DNA of 64,000 nucleotides, taken from the NCBI GenBank assembly GCA_026182355.1, contig JAPFBL010000049.1, positions 2,622,501 to 2,686,500 of the forward strand, written 5' to 3'. Position 1 is the stretch's first letter, and each line of letters starts with the position of its first letter. This document shows positions 27,000 to 40,200 of the stretch, one piece after another. Under the pieces are notes generated by a model. The model was not told the origin of the DNA, did not search any database, and saw only the letters and a program-made list of their open reading frames with translations. The position numbers and the translations under genes are program-made. Origin of the DNA: Hermatobates lingyangjiaoensis. Lineage: Eukaryota > Arthropoda > Insecta > Hemiptera > Hermatobatidae.

Positions 27000-27033
<34 letters not shown>

Positions 27034-28176
27034 CAGATTCAATAATATATCGACCGTTTGATAGAATGGGAGTGTTCTCTAATCGGGGTTCGGTCAATTT
27101 TCCAGGATAAAAAATTAAACTCTGGTTGCCAACGTTTCGGTTTCAAAGGCCTATGAAAAAGGTTTTAAATAAAACCGAAACGTTGGCAACGAGAGTTTAA
27201 TTTTTTATCCTGGAAAATTGACCGAACCCCGATTAGAGAACACACCTATATATATATAAAGATTTCACTTCTTATTTTTAAGATATTAAGATTTTATTTA
27301 AAGATATATATTTTTTATATATATATAAAGATTTCACATAAACACGTGAAAAACCAATCAATGATCAAACAATCTTGTTTTCAAATTTCTTATTGTGGTT
27401 TGATCATTGATATATATATAGGTGTGTTCTCTAATCGGGATTCGGTCAATTTTTTAGCATAAAAAATCAAACTCTCGTTGCCGACGTTTCGGTTTTATTT
27501 AAAAACTTTTTCATAGTTGAAGTAAGAATTTTTTAAATAAGAAAATGAAATTTACATTATTTAAAGGAACAACAATGATAGCCGGACAAAACCTTCGACT
27601 AGACTGTCAAATAGTATAGTATAGTCGAACTATATATATATAAATATATAAAGATTTCACATAAACTCGTGAAATAACAATCAATGATCAAACCACAATA
27701 TGAAATGGGAAAAAAGACTAAGATCTTTCAACCATAACAAGCAGTCTTCGTCAGAGTTGGGTTTTTGACTCTGAAGAAGACCGCTTGTTACGGTTGAAAG
27801 ATCTTAGTCTTTTTTCCCCATTTCATACTGTGGTTTGATCATTGATTGTTATTTCACGTGTTTATGTGAAATCTTTATACATATATATATGATATTTATT
27901 TAAAAATAAGATAAATAAATTTATTAATATGTAAAAAAATTGAATAAAAAAACTGTAATAACAAATTAAACATAAAAATCAGAAAATAAAGAAGTTAGAG
28001 CAGAGCTAATACAGATTGGAAAGATGAGACCACAAGGTTAAATAATAATAATAATAATAATAAAGATTAAAGAAAGTTTTATTTTTATGCATTTATATAC
28101 TTTATAATTATTAATAAATTTATTTTTTATAACCTATTAATATTTAATGTATTTCATTTTTAAAAAATCTCCCATA

Positions 28177-28222
<46 letters not shown>

Positions 28223-31200
28223 ATTTCACATAAACACGTGAAATAACCATCAATGATCAAACCACAATAAGAAAATGGGAAAACAAGACTAAGATCTTCC
28301 TTACTGACTCCTTCAGTTGGGTTTTTGACTCTGACGAAGACCACTTGTTACGGTTGAAAGATCTTAGTCTTGTTTTCCCATTTTCTTATTGTGGTTTGAT
28401 CGTTATATATATATATTTGCTACTCATTCCAGTTCTCACTGACTCAGTTTTAATGACTGTTTCCGTGTACAGGTTCTGAGATAGATAACTGATAACAATT
28501 AAAAGTCACTCTGAGGGCTTCAGAAGAAACTTTTATAAGTCTTCTGAGGAGTAGATCTGCTTCTGGGCTTAACCTCAATCGTTGATTATTCCTTTTATTT
28601 ATTTTAATCTTTTAGTGTATCTTTTGTTTACTTTTTTTGTATGCTAATTTTTTTATGCTAATAGTTTTTGTTTTCTTTCGTTATAATTTATTTTTTTTTA
28701 TTTCTTTATCTATCCTTGCCTCCTCTCCCTCCGTAAGTTGGCTACACTATTCTGTGATTCTTCAAGACCACCCACCAGTCGTTGTCTGCCTGCGGAGCGA
28801 CTCGTTTCTATATTCCTGATGACGAAGATATCGAAATATAGTAGTGAGTTTCTGTTTCCTTTCTGAGTGTTCTTCGTGTCAACATAGTTTATATATATAC
28901 CAATGTATATTTTTTTCATTATATTCTATTTCTAACCATTTCTTTTGATTTGTTGACTTTTACTTTTGACCGTGAAGCCCTTATCTTAATTTTATTTTCA
29001 AATCTTCTCTACTCCATTACTTCAAGACAGAGAGGTCAAGAGTGGCGGCACTGTCGGTTACCTGCCGCTGCATCTCTGATCTTGGTCTCCCGCTCTCTTT
29101 TCTGTTGAAGACAGATTTTCCAACAATTTGAGTTAGTAAGTGTATTTCTTTAGTCTGTCTGTTACCCTTCTTCGTATTTGAACTTGTATGAACTTGCCTC
29201 GTTCAAGTTCAGTATATCCAACTTATAGAAGGAGGATAGATTAAAAAAAAATATAAAAACAAAAATAAATAACTTCAAAATTATCGTAAACATTAGTTTA
29301 ATTATGAATAAATTAGTAATAAATAATAACTAACGATTGAGTATAAGCCCAGGAGATCTACCTCCTAAGATACTGATAAGTGGCTCTTCTGAAGTCCAAA
29401 GTGATATTAGTGTTGGGATCGGAATTCTGCCTGTACACGAAAACAATCACTGAATACTGTGTCCGTCAGAACTAGCACGAATTACAACCAGAAGATCACT
29501 GCACTTATCAACGGAAGAACTTTGATTATTTATACGCAATCTTAACTTGAATGAAGTCAAACCCACATAAAAAGTATCACTTGAGTGTAGCTCAATTGAT
29601 AAACGCAGTACAAGAATGTTTTGTGAAGAATAGGGTAAATGTGATTGCTGAGGAAGTAAAAGGAAGAAACAGGATTGACATAGGATAAGTAAGACCACCA
29701 CGATGTCTGCATGTACACGTACCATCAGTATATGAGGCATTGAAGAAGAGATTGCGAAAAGGCATATCTGAGATTAGCAGATTTGCAGAAGGCATGCAAA
29801 GCCCCCCCCCCCCCCTCAAAATAGAACTACAGGAGGAAGAAACGAGAAGAATTGGGGAAAACCCCTTGATAACTAAATAATATCAAGTTTAGTTTATAAT
29901 AACTAAAATACGTCATGAATATAATTAGTGATGACGAAATTAGTGTCACTGTGATCCCTCCTATAAATAGAACTTTTTTTTATTTTTGTTTTATTTATTT
30001 CATGTTTGTCTTTCCTCTATCCGTAAGATAGCGACACTGATTGAGTGCCTCATGAATGAAACTTCAGTCCTCGCTGCGGCTCATATCTACCTGATGACAA
30101 CGTAGTTGAAATATAGTAGTGAGTTTTTGTGATCTTTTGTATGTCTTTTTCCTTCTGTGAATTTATTTCATTTAACTCGTTGAGCCGTTTTATATAACCA
30201 CTTAAACATAAAGTAACAATAAAAGTAATATAATTTCTCAAAATAAAATAAACCAGTAACTTAATAAAAGAATTAAATAACAAAATTTCAAATGTCCTGA
30301 ACAAAAAACTTCAATACATACATAATTCAGTATTCAGAATACTGATATTAAAAGATAAGTATTATGTACTTCATATTACAAACAAGTTGAAGACCTATTT
30401 CAAATTCACAGTAAACTAGATATAGAAACAATCATAAATGGTTCTGCTTATTATGTGTTCAATCTATTTTTATGTTATAAACCCATGATATAAAACAGAA
30501 AAATACAATAAAATCACCATCACCATCAAAAAAAAACCTCATTACTTAAATTAACTTTAACATAACTTAAAAGATGATAAGATAATACATTATATAAATC
30601 TCTTGACTTAAGGGTGCTGAAATTAAATAAATATCGATAGTTCTTTTAAAAAGATAGGCTCAAAATTATTTTTTTTTATAATTGGTTAACTAGGTTCCAC
30701 TAAGCTATCAGTATGTACCGTCTTTAAGTTGTTTAAAGTGTTTAAACACAAGGTGTTTGTCCAGTGGCATCATTGTCTTTCACTTAAAATATTTTTTTTT
30801 TTAATTATACAAATTTAAGGAGTTATATAATAGCTAAGCTTTTGACTTCAGGTATCAATTTCATGGTTCCTAAATTTCATATTTAAAAACAAGTATTGCA
30901 TAGCACATTAAACAGCAAACTGACATTGAATAAGGCCTGTTCTCTATTTTATTATGCTTCAAATGATCAGTTACACATTTTTTTATCACACTACATATGA
31001 TACTATACTACTTTTTACAAGAACTGCAGCTGCAGTGAAAGGATCCTATTACCAAATTACACTATCCAAGTTACCTAAAAATCATTCCTTAAAGCAATGT
31101 TCAGAAGAGATATTTGAATAAAATACGAGTGGATCCAAGTTACTAGTATTGTCTTTAAAAAATGTTTCACTTCTGAGGAAAGGTCAGAACAAAAATTCTC

Positions 31201-34200
31201 ATCACAGACATTTTTCAAAAAAATATCAAATTTGTAGTAGTCAATATAAATAAATTGCTTTAGGTCGAAATTCATATCAAATTACAAATATCCTGATCTT
31301 TGGTTTATAAATTCAGTACTTAAAAATTCAGATTGTATTATCTAGAATTATAATGCAGACTACACAATAATATTGGGAAAAATTGTATAATAAAAAAATA
31401 CTGAGTAACTAAGTACAAGAAAATTAACAAACAAAAAAAGGCATTGAGAGATAGCATTTTAGAGATACAGATGAAATATGAATAAAAAAAGAAAATACAC
31501 CAAGTTAATCTAATTTGATGAGAAGATTTCAGGGCTTTCTTCTAAAAGGAAAATCTAAACAAATCAAACAGTTGGTTAAAGAATGCAGTAATGCAAGTGA
31601 AATGTTTTTTACATTTGTTGTTGCTCTCACAATATAAAAAGAAACGAACTCTATAAAAACAAGAGCAAGCTAAGTTACTCTTCAGGCATTGGTTGAATAC
31701 CTTAATACCATTAGAGTCAGAAGGCAACGTCATCATCTTAGCAACAATCCGCTCCATTGCCTTTTCTGTTTGCTGAAGCCTTTCTTTCAACATTTCCAAC
31801 TCCAAGTCTCCTGAAAGTGCGATGCGTAGGCTTACAAGTATATGGATTCTTTATCAGACATTACTACATAAACCACTGATTTTATATAAAAGGGTGAGCA
31901 ATTGCAAACTTAAATATCTAAAAGATACATGTAAGGAAATTAATACTGACCACAGTTAGTGTGACAAAAGCAACATTTTTTCACACACTATGCAAAAGCA
32001 TTAGGTAAAAACATATTTTTTTAAAAATAATTTTAATGTAAAAAATAACGCCCTAATTTGTATTCTTGATTTAAGCACTTCATGAATATACCTAAATATG
32101 CTATACATTTGTATTACTTTAGAGATAAGTTGTGTTCAATAATAATTCTCATTCCTATTTTCTTCTAATACTTCGGTTACTTTCGGATAAACAAATGTGA
32201 AATTTACAGAAATGAAATCAGTAACATAAATATTAAACTAATGATTACAACATGGATCAATTTGTTGTACCTTTTAAGTACACAAAATTGATGAATACTC
32301 ATGGTGTGTTAATTTTTAATTTAAACCTTGAGTATCGTGATTTCTAAGAAGTATTGTATAGATATCAAACAAATGTATCATAAGACCATCAGGCTTCCAG
32401 TATCTAAATTAATAATGAGTAAAATAATAGTAATTATAGTAATAACAGTGATTTTGTTTAACATGAGAAACACAAAAGTTTAAAAAATAATACACAAACT
32501 ATACAACTAAGTATACAGGCTTCTGAAAGAATGTTACAAGATGTTGATTTCCAAAGCATTCTGAACACTGAACTAAATTTGGTATTATACTTTCAAAGGG
32601 AAAAAGTATTTTCTATTCATAAGAATTAAATCACTCATTAATCATTCTATTTAATAGCTATTTTGATTACGTCTTATATTTAGCTCATGATATTACATAT
32701 AAATATTAATTTAAATGCCAAAGATTAACGAATGCTATAGAACTGAATACTGAAACAAACCACATTGTCGAGTACTGAAGATACCCTCAAGAAAACATTT
32801 CAGTGATTGGATAAAGTTGGTTATTTGGCAAGGACTACTCATACATAACTGGATAACTAAAAAACCGAATACGTAACCCTCATTTGAAAACGGTCTATCA
32901 TTATTCGATTAGCAAGGCTAGGACGCTTACTAGCAACAAACAGAAAAGTCCTCATAAAGATGATTTGCAAGTAATATTCGGAGAACTTTTTAACTGGCAT
33001 GCAAATGTTTAGTGATGTCCGGAGTAAATTTAATTTTGTATAAGACACAATATAAGATTACAATAATTGTAAAATATTTTGAGAAAGGAAACGATCTTGA
33101 ATATACAGATATTACATGACTCGAACGATTTATTTGACTCTAATACAATCAAATATTTTAAATTACTTCCCCAAATAACACATCATACCACAAATCACTG
33201 AACTCTTCACATTTTACAACAGCTTACTTAAACATGTTTTTAAATTCACAGCGAGAAAATACACAGAAGAAACATCAAAAAACTACTACCAAATTCGACT
33301 CCATAGGCAAATAACTTCAGAAAAAATACATTAAAAAAACCTAATGTTCACTGTAGTAATATGTACTGGACAGAGTTTTTAATACTTCATAAGAGTAAAT
33401 ATCAGTTTATAGTTACAAAGTTTCAATAACTATGGAGTTTTAAAACTTAAAAAGATCTTACAGTAAAAATAAATCCAAAGTGAAGATATGGATAATAAGT
33501 TAAGATACCAAGCAAATTTTGATATTATAGGTATTATCTAGACTGCACTAACCTAGGAATTATTTCTTTTACATTAAAGCATCCAATGAAAAACTTAACG
33601 AGGGTTGTCCGAAAAATGTCTGACCTCAACATTAAGACGTCAGAATTTATCCACAAAGTTAGGTAATGTTTGTGTACACTTTGAAGGGTTCTCACCAACA
33701 TTTTTTCCAATTCTTTACGCATTTTTTGTTAACAACTACTTGAATGAGTAATTGTGTTTTGGTAAAAAGGGAAAAAATTTAAAATCAAGCTGTCATCAAA
33801 TTTTTGGCAACTGAATTTGAACTAGACTATGAACGTCTAAGACGGTCAAAAATGTCCAACCTCTGATGATAACATCACTTTAGTTTACCAAATGGTACTA
33901 AACGATCATCAAATTAAGGTTATTTATTTATTGAGGGTGATTATAGTACTGCGTCCTAAGAACCATTGTACCCCCCCCCCTCCCTTCTGTATTATAGTAC
34001 CCCAGTTAGCTTCAACGCCTCCAAGGAGCTCAGCACTAAATTAAGGTTAAGAAATAGCATAGGCTATGAAGATATTATATAACGTGTTTGATATATACTG
34101 AATTAATATTTAAGCATGAGACGCTGACTGGACGTTGGATGTCGTGTTTGCTCACTCTGGACCAAAAACTTGTTCCAATAAAAATGTTAAACCCACTGAT

Positions 34201-37200
34201 GACAGAGTTCAGGCACAAGGACTACGAAGAAGTAATCGGCTCCAAAAGGTGAAAGGTAATCGGCTCCTCCTTCGATGAGGAAGCAATTGGGACTGTTTTC
34301 TTGTATGGTCATGGAGTTGTCTGAAACGTCTCATAGTTCCTCCTGGTTATAGAAATGTTTGTCTAACTACGATAACATCAAATTCTACTGCGATTTTCAG
34401 AGAAAGACATCATACATAATTCCAACCGGTTGAAGAGATGGAAGCATATAGGATTACATGGAGATTAGATTAAAAAAATAGGTTACAGAGTGTATGCCTC
34501 AATATGTAGGTTGCATTTAGAACAATCCATGCCATATTTATTACTGCAGTCACTAGAATTCTGACTATCATGAAAACTAATTAATGTGGTAGCACAGCAG
34601 TAAAAAAATAAGAATAGTGGAAAAAGAAAGAAACACTTCAAAAATAGTATAAATTTAGTTCAGAAAAATTCTATCGTTATATTATGAAAGTAAAATAGAT
34701 AAAAATGAAATAAAGTTTCTACAAAATAAAATTGGAGCTAATACAGATTATGTATGTCGATTATGCGGAAGAAATTATCTGAGATTTAAAATTATTCACA
34801 GAAACAACCCTGTGTACTAGTTCATTATTTCTGAAACAAAATGTTTCTCTAAGCTTGGGAATAAGAAAAAGGGATCCGGAAAGCGTGTCCCAATTGATTT
34901 TCAAATAGTATAACAACAGAGATGTCAAACTCATTTCTAACGTATTCAGAATAACTCAATAACCATTAAGCGGTCTGCACCATTTCATACCTCCCCACTC
35001 ACATTATGAAATTAAAATAATTAATATAGATGAAAATAACTATCATTCAGTTTTCACGTAATTAAATTATACTACAATAATTACACATGATAGTTAAAAT
35101 ACATTCAATAATCGTATATTTATTGTACCTATAAAATTTGATTAAATTCATCAAAATAAATAAATGCTATCAGTATTATTTTTTAGAAATATTTTTTTTA
35201 TGTTTATTGTTTCAAAAAATTCACTTTATTTTTAAAATGCTATTAAAACCTTAAGAAGTTTTTAGAATTAACAAAAAAAAATCACTCATGGTTCTGACTT
35301 CAAAATGCCACTGCAGCAAAACTTTCAATACTTAGGAAATATTTTTTACTGTACAGATGTGCTCTTTGCACCTCTCACAAAGTACAAATATTAAAATAAT
35401 CCAAAAAAATAAATAAAGTATTATAGTTTTCACTGAAAATATTAATTATTATAAGTTATACATAAAATTTTCTTAGAATGTATATTACAGCTTCATAACC
35501 CCAAAACAAATTGTACTTATTTATTACAACTAATTTCATATCACCAAAAAAGTATCCAAAAGTATAAAAACAAAAATATGTGTTAATAATATGTGTAATT
35601 AAGTTCTGTTCTTAAAAGTGAGATTTATTTTTATTACATTACCACTATATGAATATAGTAGGAAAAGAAAGAAACACTTTAAAACTAGCATACATTAAGC
35701 ACAGAAAATTGCAGCACTATAATATGAAAGTGAAATAGATAGAAGTGAAATACAGTCTCTCTATAAACCAATTTAATGAAACAGAACACTAACTTTGACT
35801 AAAGAGGACAATCCATCTATTTGACAACTAAATGCTTTTCTAAATTAATACTTACAAATAATTATGATATAATAATATGAGCATTCATGTAACTGTCCTT
35901 AATGTATTGAATGAAATTACCCAACAATTTGAATTTCATAAGAAAATAAAACTTACAAAAATTAATCAGTCTAAGGTACGAACAATTGGAATAAACCTTT
36001 GTATAGCAAGAATCTTAACATTTAGATATTCAACAATAATTGAACTCAAAATATAGTGAAATGTATATTACATTCTTCAATAAAAAATTACAACTCCTCA
36101 GGAAAATTCTATTAGTTACGTTCGGTCTCCAAACAGAAATCTTTCCATAGTAGCGTTTTAATTAGGTTTGAATTATTAACTAACGTTAATAATTATAATC
36201 AGTTAATTATAATTGAGTTATTAACCAACTTTACTCTTTAAGATTAATTAGTTCTTAAGGTGTGAAACTGTTATTTTTGTTCCATTGGAAAATTATATAA
36301 TCAAAAGTTAAATGTACATGGCTAAATAAACTTTTTTCTTCTGGAATCAACGATATATTACTGTTATTCCATTTAAGAAAGTTCTGGTAATTTAATGATA
36401 CCGTCAATTTTTTCCATTATTCAAAAATGTAAATATTTTACCTAATTTACTTACAAAAGATGATATTTACAAACTTTTACTATTAAATAATTTGATATAC
36501 CGTTGTCAAATCATATTTTTATTTTTTTGAAGCTGGAAAATTCAAATCCAATTGAGACTGTAAAACACGAAGCATGTAAATAATACAGACATTAATGAAA
36601 CCTGATTATGAATTTTAGATTTTTAAAATTGAGAGTAAATATTTTTCAGATAATTCTTTGTTATATTTTTGATATAACTTTTTATCTTATGGGATTCCGT
36701 TCCAAATAAACATCGTAATGGAACTATTGTATCAATAGTGATACGAAAAATCAGCAATATACTTTATTCATAATTTGGAAGATTATAATATTACTGAGGC
36801 TACAAACTATTATATACTCCATACAATACTGTAGTAAAAAAAGGTGTTTAATAATATAATAGTTGTAATCTTAGTTTTATGATACTTTTGTAAAAGTTGT
36901 AATAATAATTGCTATAATCTGATTATGTAAACGTTATATTCGATTTAATGGGATGATATGGTATGTAATATCCTCGCCTTGTAGCTCAGATAATGGCTTA
37001 ATGGGAAACATATAACATATATCTCTTACATAAATTTTTCTCTCTCTGAATGGTTCTGCAATCTGCTCATCTTACAGATCAGCCATGAGACCTGGAAAAT
37101 GTAAAATCTCCAAAACGAGTCGGGCAGGGAGGAAAATCTACTAGGTAAGAATAGTTCATGTTCCCAATAAAAACTGTCGATGATGAGGTTAACATTGTCA

Positions 37201-40200
37201 TTAATCCCGTTACATTGGATACTATTCCTATATTGCTTGTCAACTAAACTATTAGAATCTCTTTTGTAAGCTTTCGGTGCCATAAGTAACAAACGAAGTC
37301 TTCTCTTTATAACTTTCTTAATATTTATTATAGTTTCAAAATGAATATGAAACATACAAAGTTCAGACCATTATCTCATTAACAATACAAATATATTTAA
37401 TAACAAAATTTGTAATGAATATTTTGGGAAGGTACTTTGTATAACGCTATTGATAAAACTATTTCCCATTAAATGCATTATATTTCAAGGTTCACAATGT
37501 ATACAGTCAATATGGCAAGATAAATAAAAACCTCAAGGAATCTCTTATAACTATCTGCAAGGTTCAAATATTATCGATTATTACATTATTTTACTGTAAT
37601 ATGCACACTGGGTAGGGATTAACTTCTGTAACTTACCAAAGTGCGATAGACCTAACTTACTTGAAAGTATTGTAAAACCTACGAGAGGTTTTCAATAACC
37701 CTTTACTAGGTGAGTACACATAAAGTCTTAATATAAATATATTAGACATGTATAGATTTTCTTTCCTATTTTAAATTAAAAAAAAAAATAATTTCCTGAA
37801 AAGCTAACCATTAAGAGCGATAATGAAAACAAAGTGATGCGAATTCTATATCATTTATTAATGCAAAATAACTGCAACAAAACTTTATAGTAACTGTCGA
37901 ATACATAACAATAGCTAATTAGGATTCAAACACTCCTCAAAAAAAGTAATTCATTATGATTCCTGACCTTTAAAGCTGTCACATTTAAGGAGACATTTTT
38001 AAAAAGTAACTGGAAGACACTTAGAAGTTACACAAATTTTACGAGATAAGATGTAAGATAATTCAATGCCCTTGAATTTTCCCAAATTGTTCAAGCATAT
38101 TTGGGAAAGACTGACAAGTTTAAAACCGGTATATAATTACTTTAATCCGATTCTGTACGAACAAAGTAATATTGTAATCAACATTTACATCCTTGGCTTC
38201 AAAATCAATATTACTGTAATTATATAAAAATGCCGGACTACGGACACTTCCTTTACAAAATACAACCAACCATTCAAGGTCATTTTATGGGTTATTATAA
38301 TAACTATTTTTAACAATTATCTTTAAAGTATATGTAGTTTCACGTGGCCTGTTTCTTGATTACAGCCTATCCTCGCATCAGGACAATACACATAATTCTC
38401 ATCAAAACAAAAAATTAGATAGTACAATAGAATTCAATTGTAAGAAAATTTGAATGGAACCTAACTCTGGGATAAATAGTAAAGGATAGAATATTTTAAT
38501 TTTGAAATATTATAATTATTAATAAGAAAAATGTTCATACATTTAGTTCATTTATTTTATATCAACTTGCAACTCCAAATGGATTTTAACTCTAATCATC
38601 AAATGTTTATATATACCATTTTATAATTGTCCTTACATGAAAATCATCTAAACGGAGTAGATTAATAATAATATATATTAATCTATATTTAACGTAGAAG
38701 TTTAACTAAATGTTTAAATAAACATTTAGATTAAGTTTAATCATCAAATAATTGCACGCATTCCTACATAAATACTCTTATATGAAAATTTGCTAAGCAG
38801 AGTAGATTAAAATATATTAAACAATCAATTCATGTCAGCCATGTAATTGCTATTAAGAAAACAAAACAAACAAAATTTATATCGATATTTGGGGTAAGCA
38901 GTTAATTTATTAAAATTATTCCGTTTCAATATATTTTAAATTTCATAAAAACAGAATATTATTCCTTATAATATAGAGAAAGGATTCAACTAAACAATAC
39001 TTACTTGCATCTCTTTCCCTCCATCCTGATTGTGCAAAATAAAATACGATGGTTTACATATTTGTTGATACATCTAATACATATACTATAATGTTAAAAT
39101 CAAAGCATACCTAGTGTGTTGGATTCGTAACATTTTTCTCCTTTACTCTTATAACCATTTGCACCACCTGGAGTAAAAACTTCCCTGCGAAAATCAGTGT
39201 CTGGAATGAAATCAATCGAGTTATCATCACAAGTTTTTTTCGTTATCAACTGAAACAAAGAAAAATTTACATATAACGAACAAGGAAAAATTTTTTAACA
39301 GAAATTTAAAAGAAAATATTTTTACCTTCATCATCGTATAAAGAAAGAAAATCACAATTCCAATAGTATACATAGGCATTACTATGCCCATTGTACCTCC
39401 CCCTTTCGGTGCGGGAACTACATGACCAGCTCCTCCCATAGGAGGTCTCATACCGCTAATGGGTACAGGCTACAACATCGTACAATAATTATACTTCTTC
39501 AATCCGCAAAATAAAACAGAAAAAACTAAATCGAAAATATAGTCAGTACACAAAAGTAGAAAACTCATATTTTAATCATTGAAATATACACATAACATAT
39601 ATGGTATATGAATATAAAAAGTTCAAAAAAAAAACGAAAGTTTCAAAAAATGTACTTTACTTTATCTTTTTAGCAGTATTTGAAAATAATTGTATAAGAA
39701 TGAAATAGTCACATTAATTAGGCAAATGCAAAATTTATGGTAACGGGATATCCTTAAAAAAATACGCATAAAATGCAACCATCGTAAAAATATATTTCCT
39801 TTGAAATTGTACTTTTTTACACGTTTTCATACTGTTTTTTTGTCATAAGTAGAATTTAAGGTAGCAAATAAAACTTATGTCAATAAAGAGTAAAAACATT
39901 TTCATAAGAAATGGTTGAAAAGCAAAAAAATTCTTTACTGTAATTAGAAAAAAATAGGATTGGATGGATGCATGCATAAACTGTATAAAATTAGTAATTA
40001 AAAAAAAAAGTGGCAAGTCAGAAATAGTAAAAATTAATAATATATTCAAGATCAAGATCATATTCTAAAAAAAGTTAGTCCCTGAGTTGTTAGATAACAC
40101 TACAACAAATCATGACAGTCTGATATGAACCCGCATGACCCATATCAAACCGCAAGCAGGTTGCTCTCCTCCTTAAATTAAACCTATAATCTCATTGCTT

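Noticed and set aside
25434..28401. Family A as an ordinary DNA foldback MITE or a CRISPR-like array
   Set aside because: Copies are not evenly spaced, alternate in orientation, carry a conserved ribozyme-like core, and one solo copy has a long duplication typical of retrotransposition. A MITE remains a weaker alternative.
29447..29819. Two overlapping minus-strand frames
   Set aside because: They run through a poly-C tract and inverted repeat DNA and show no motif.
33590..33960. Mariner-type element suggested by ACGAGGGTTGTCCGAAAA
   Set aside because: No matching inverted end or transposase motif was found nearby.
36965..37060. GTAGCTCAGATAATGG, resembling a tRNA box A
   Set aside because: No matching box B or cloverleaf follows.
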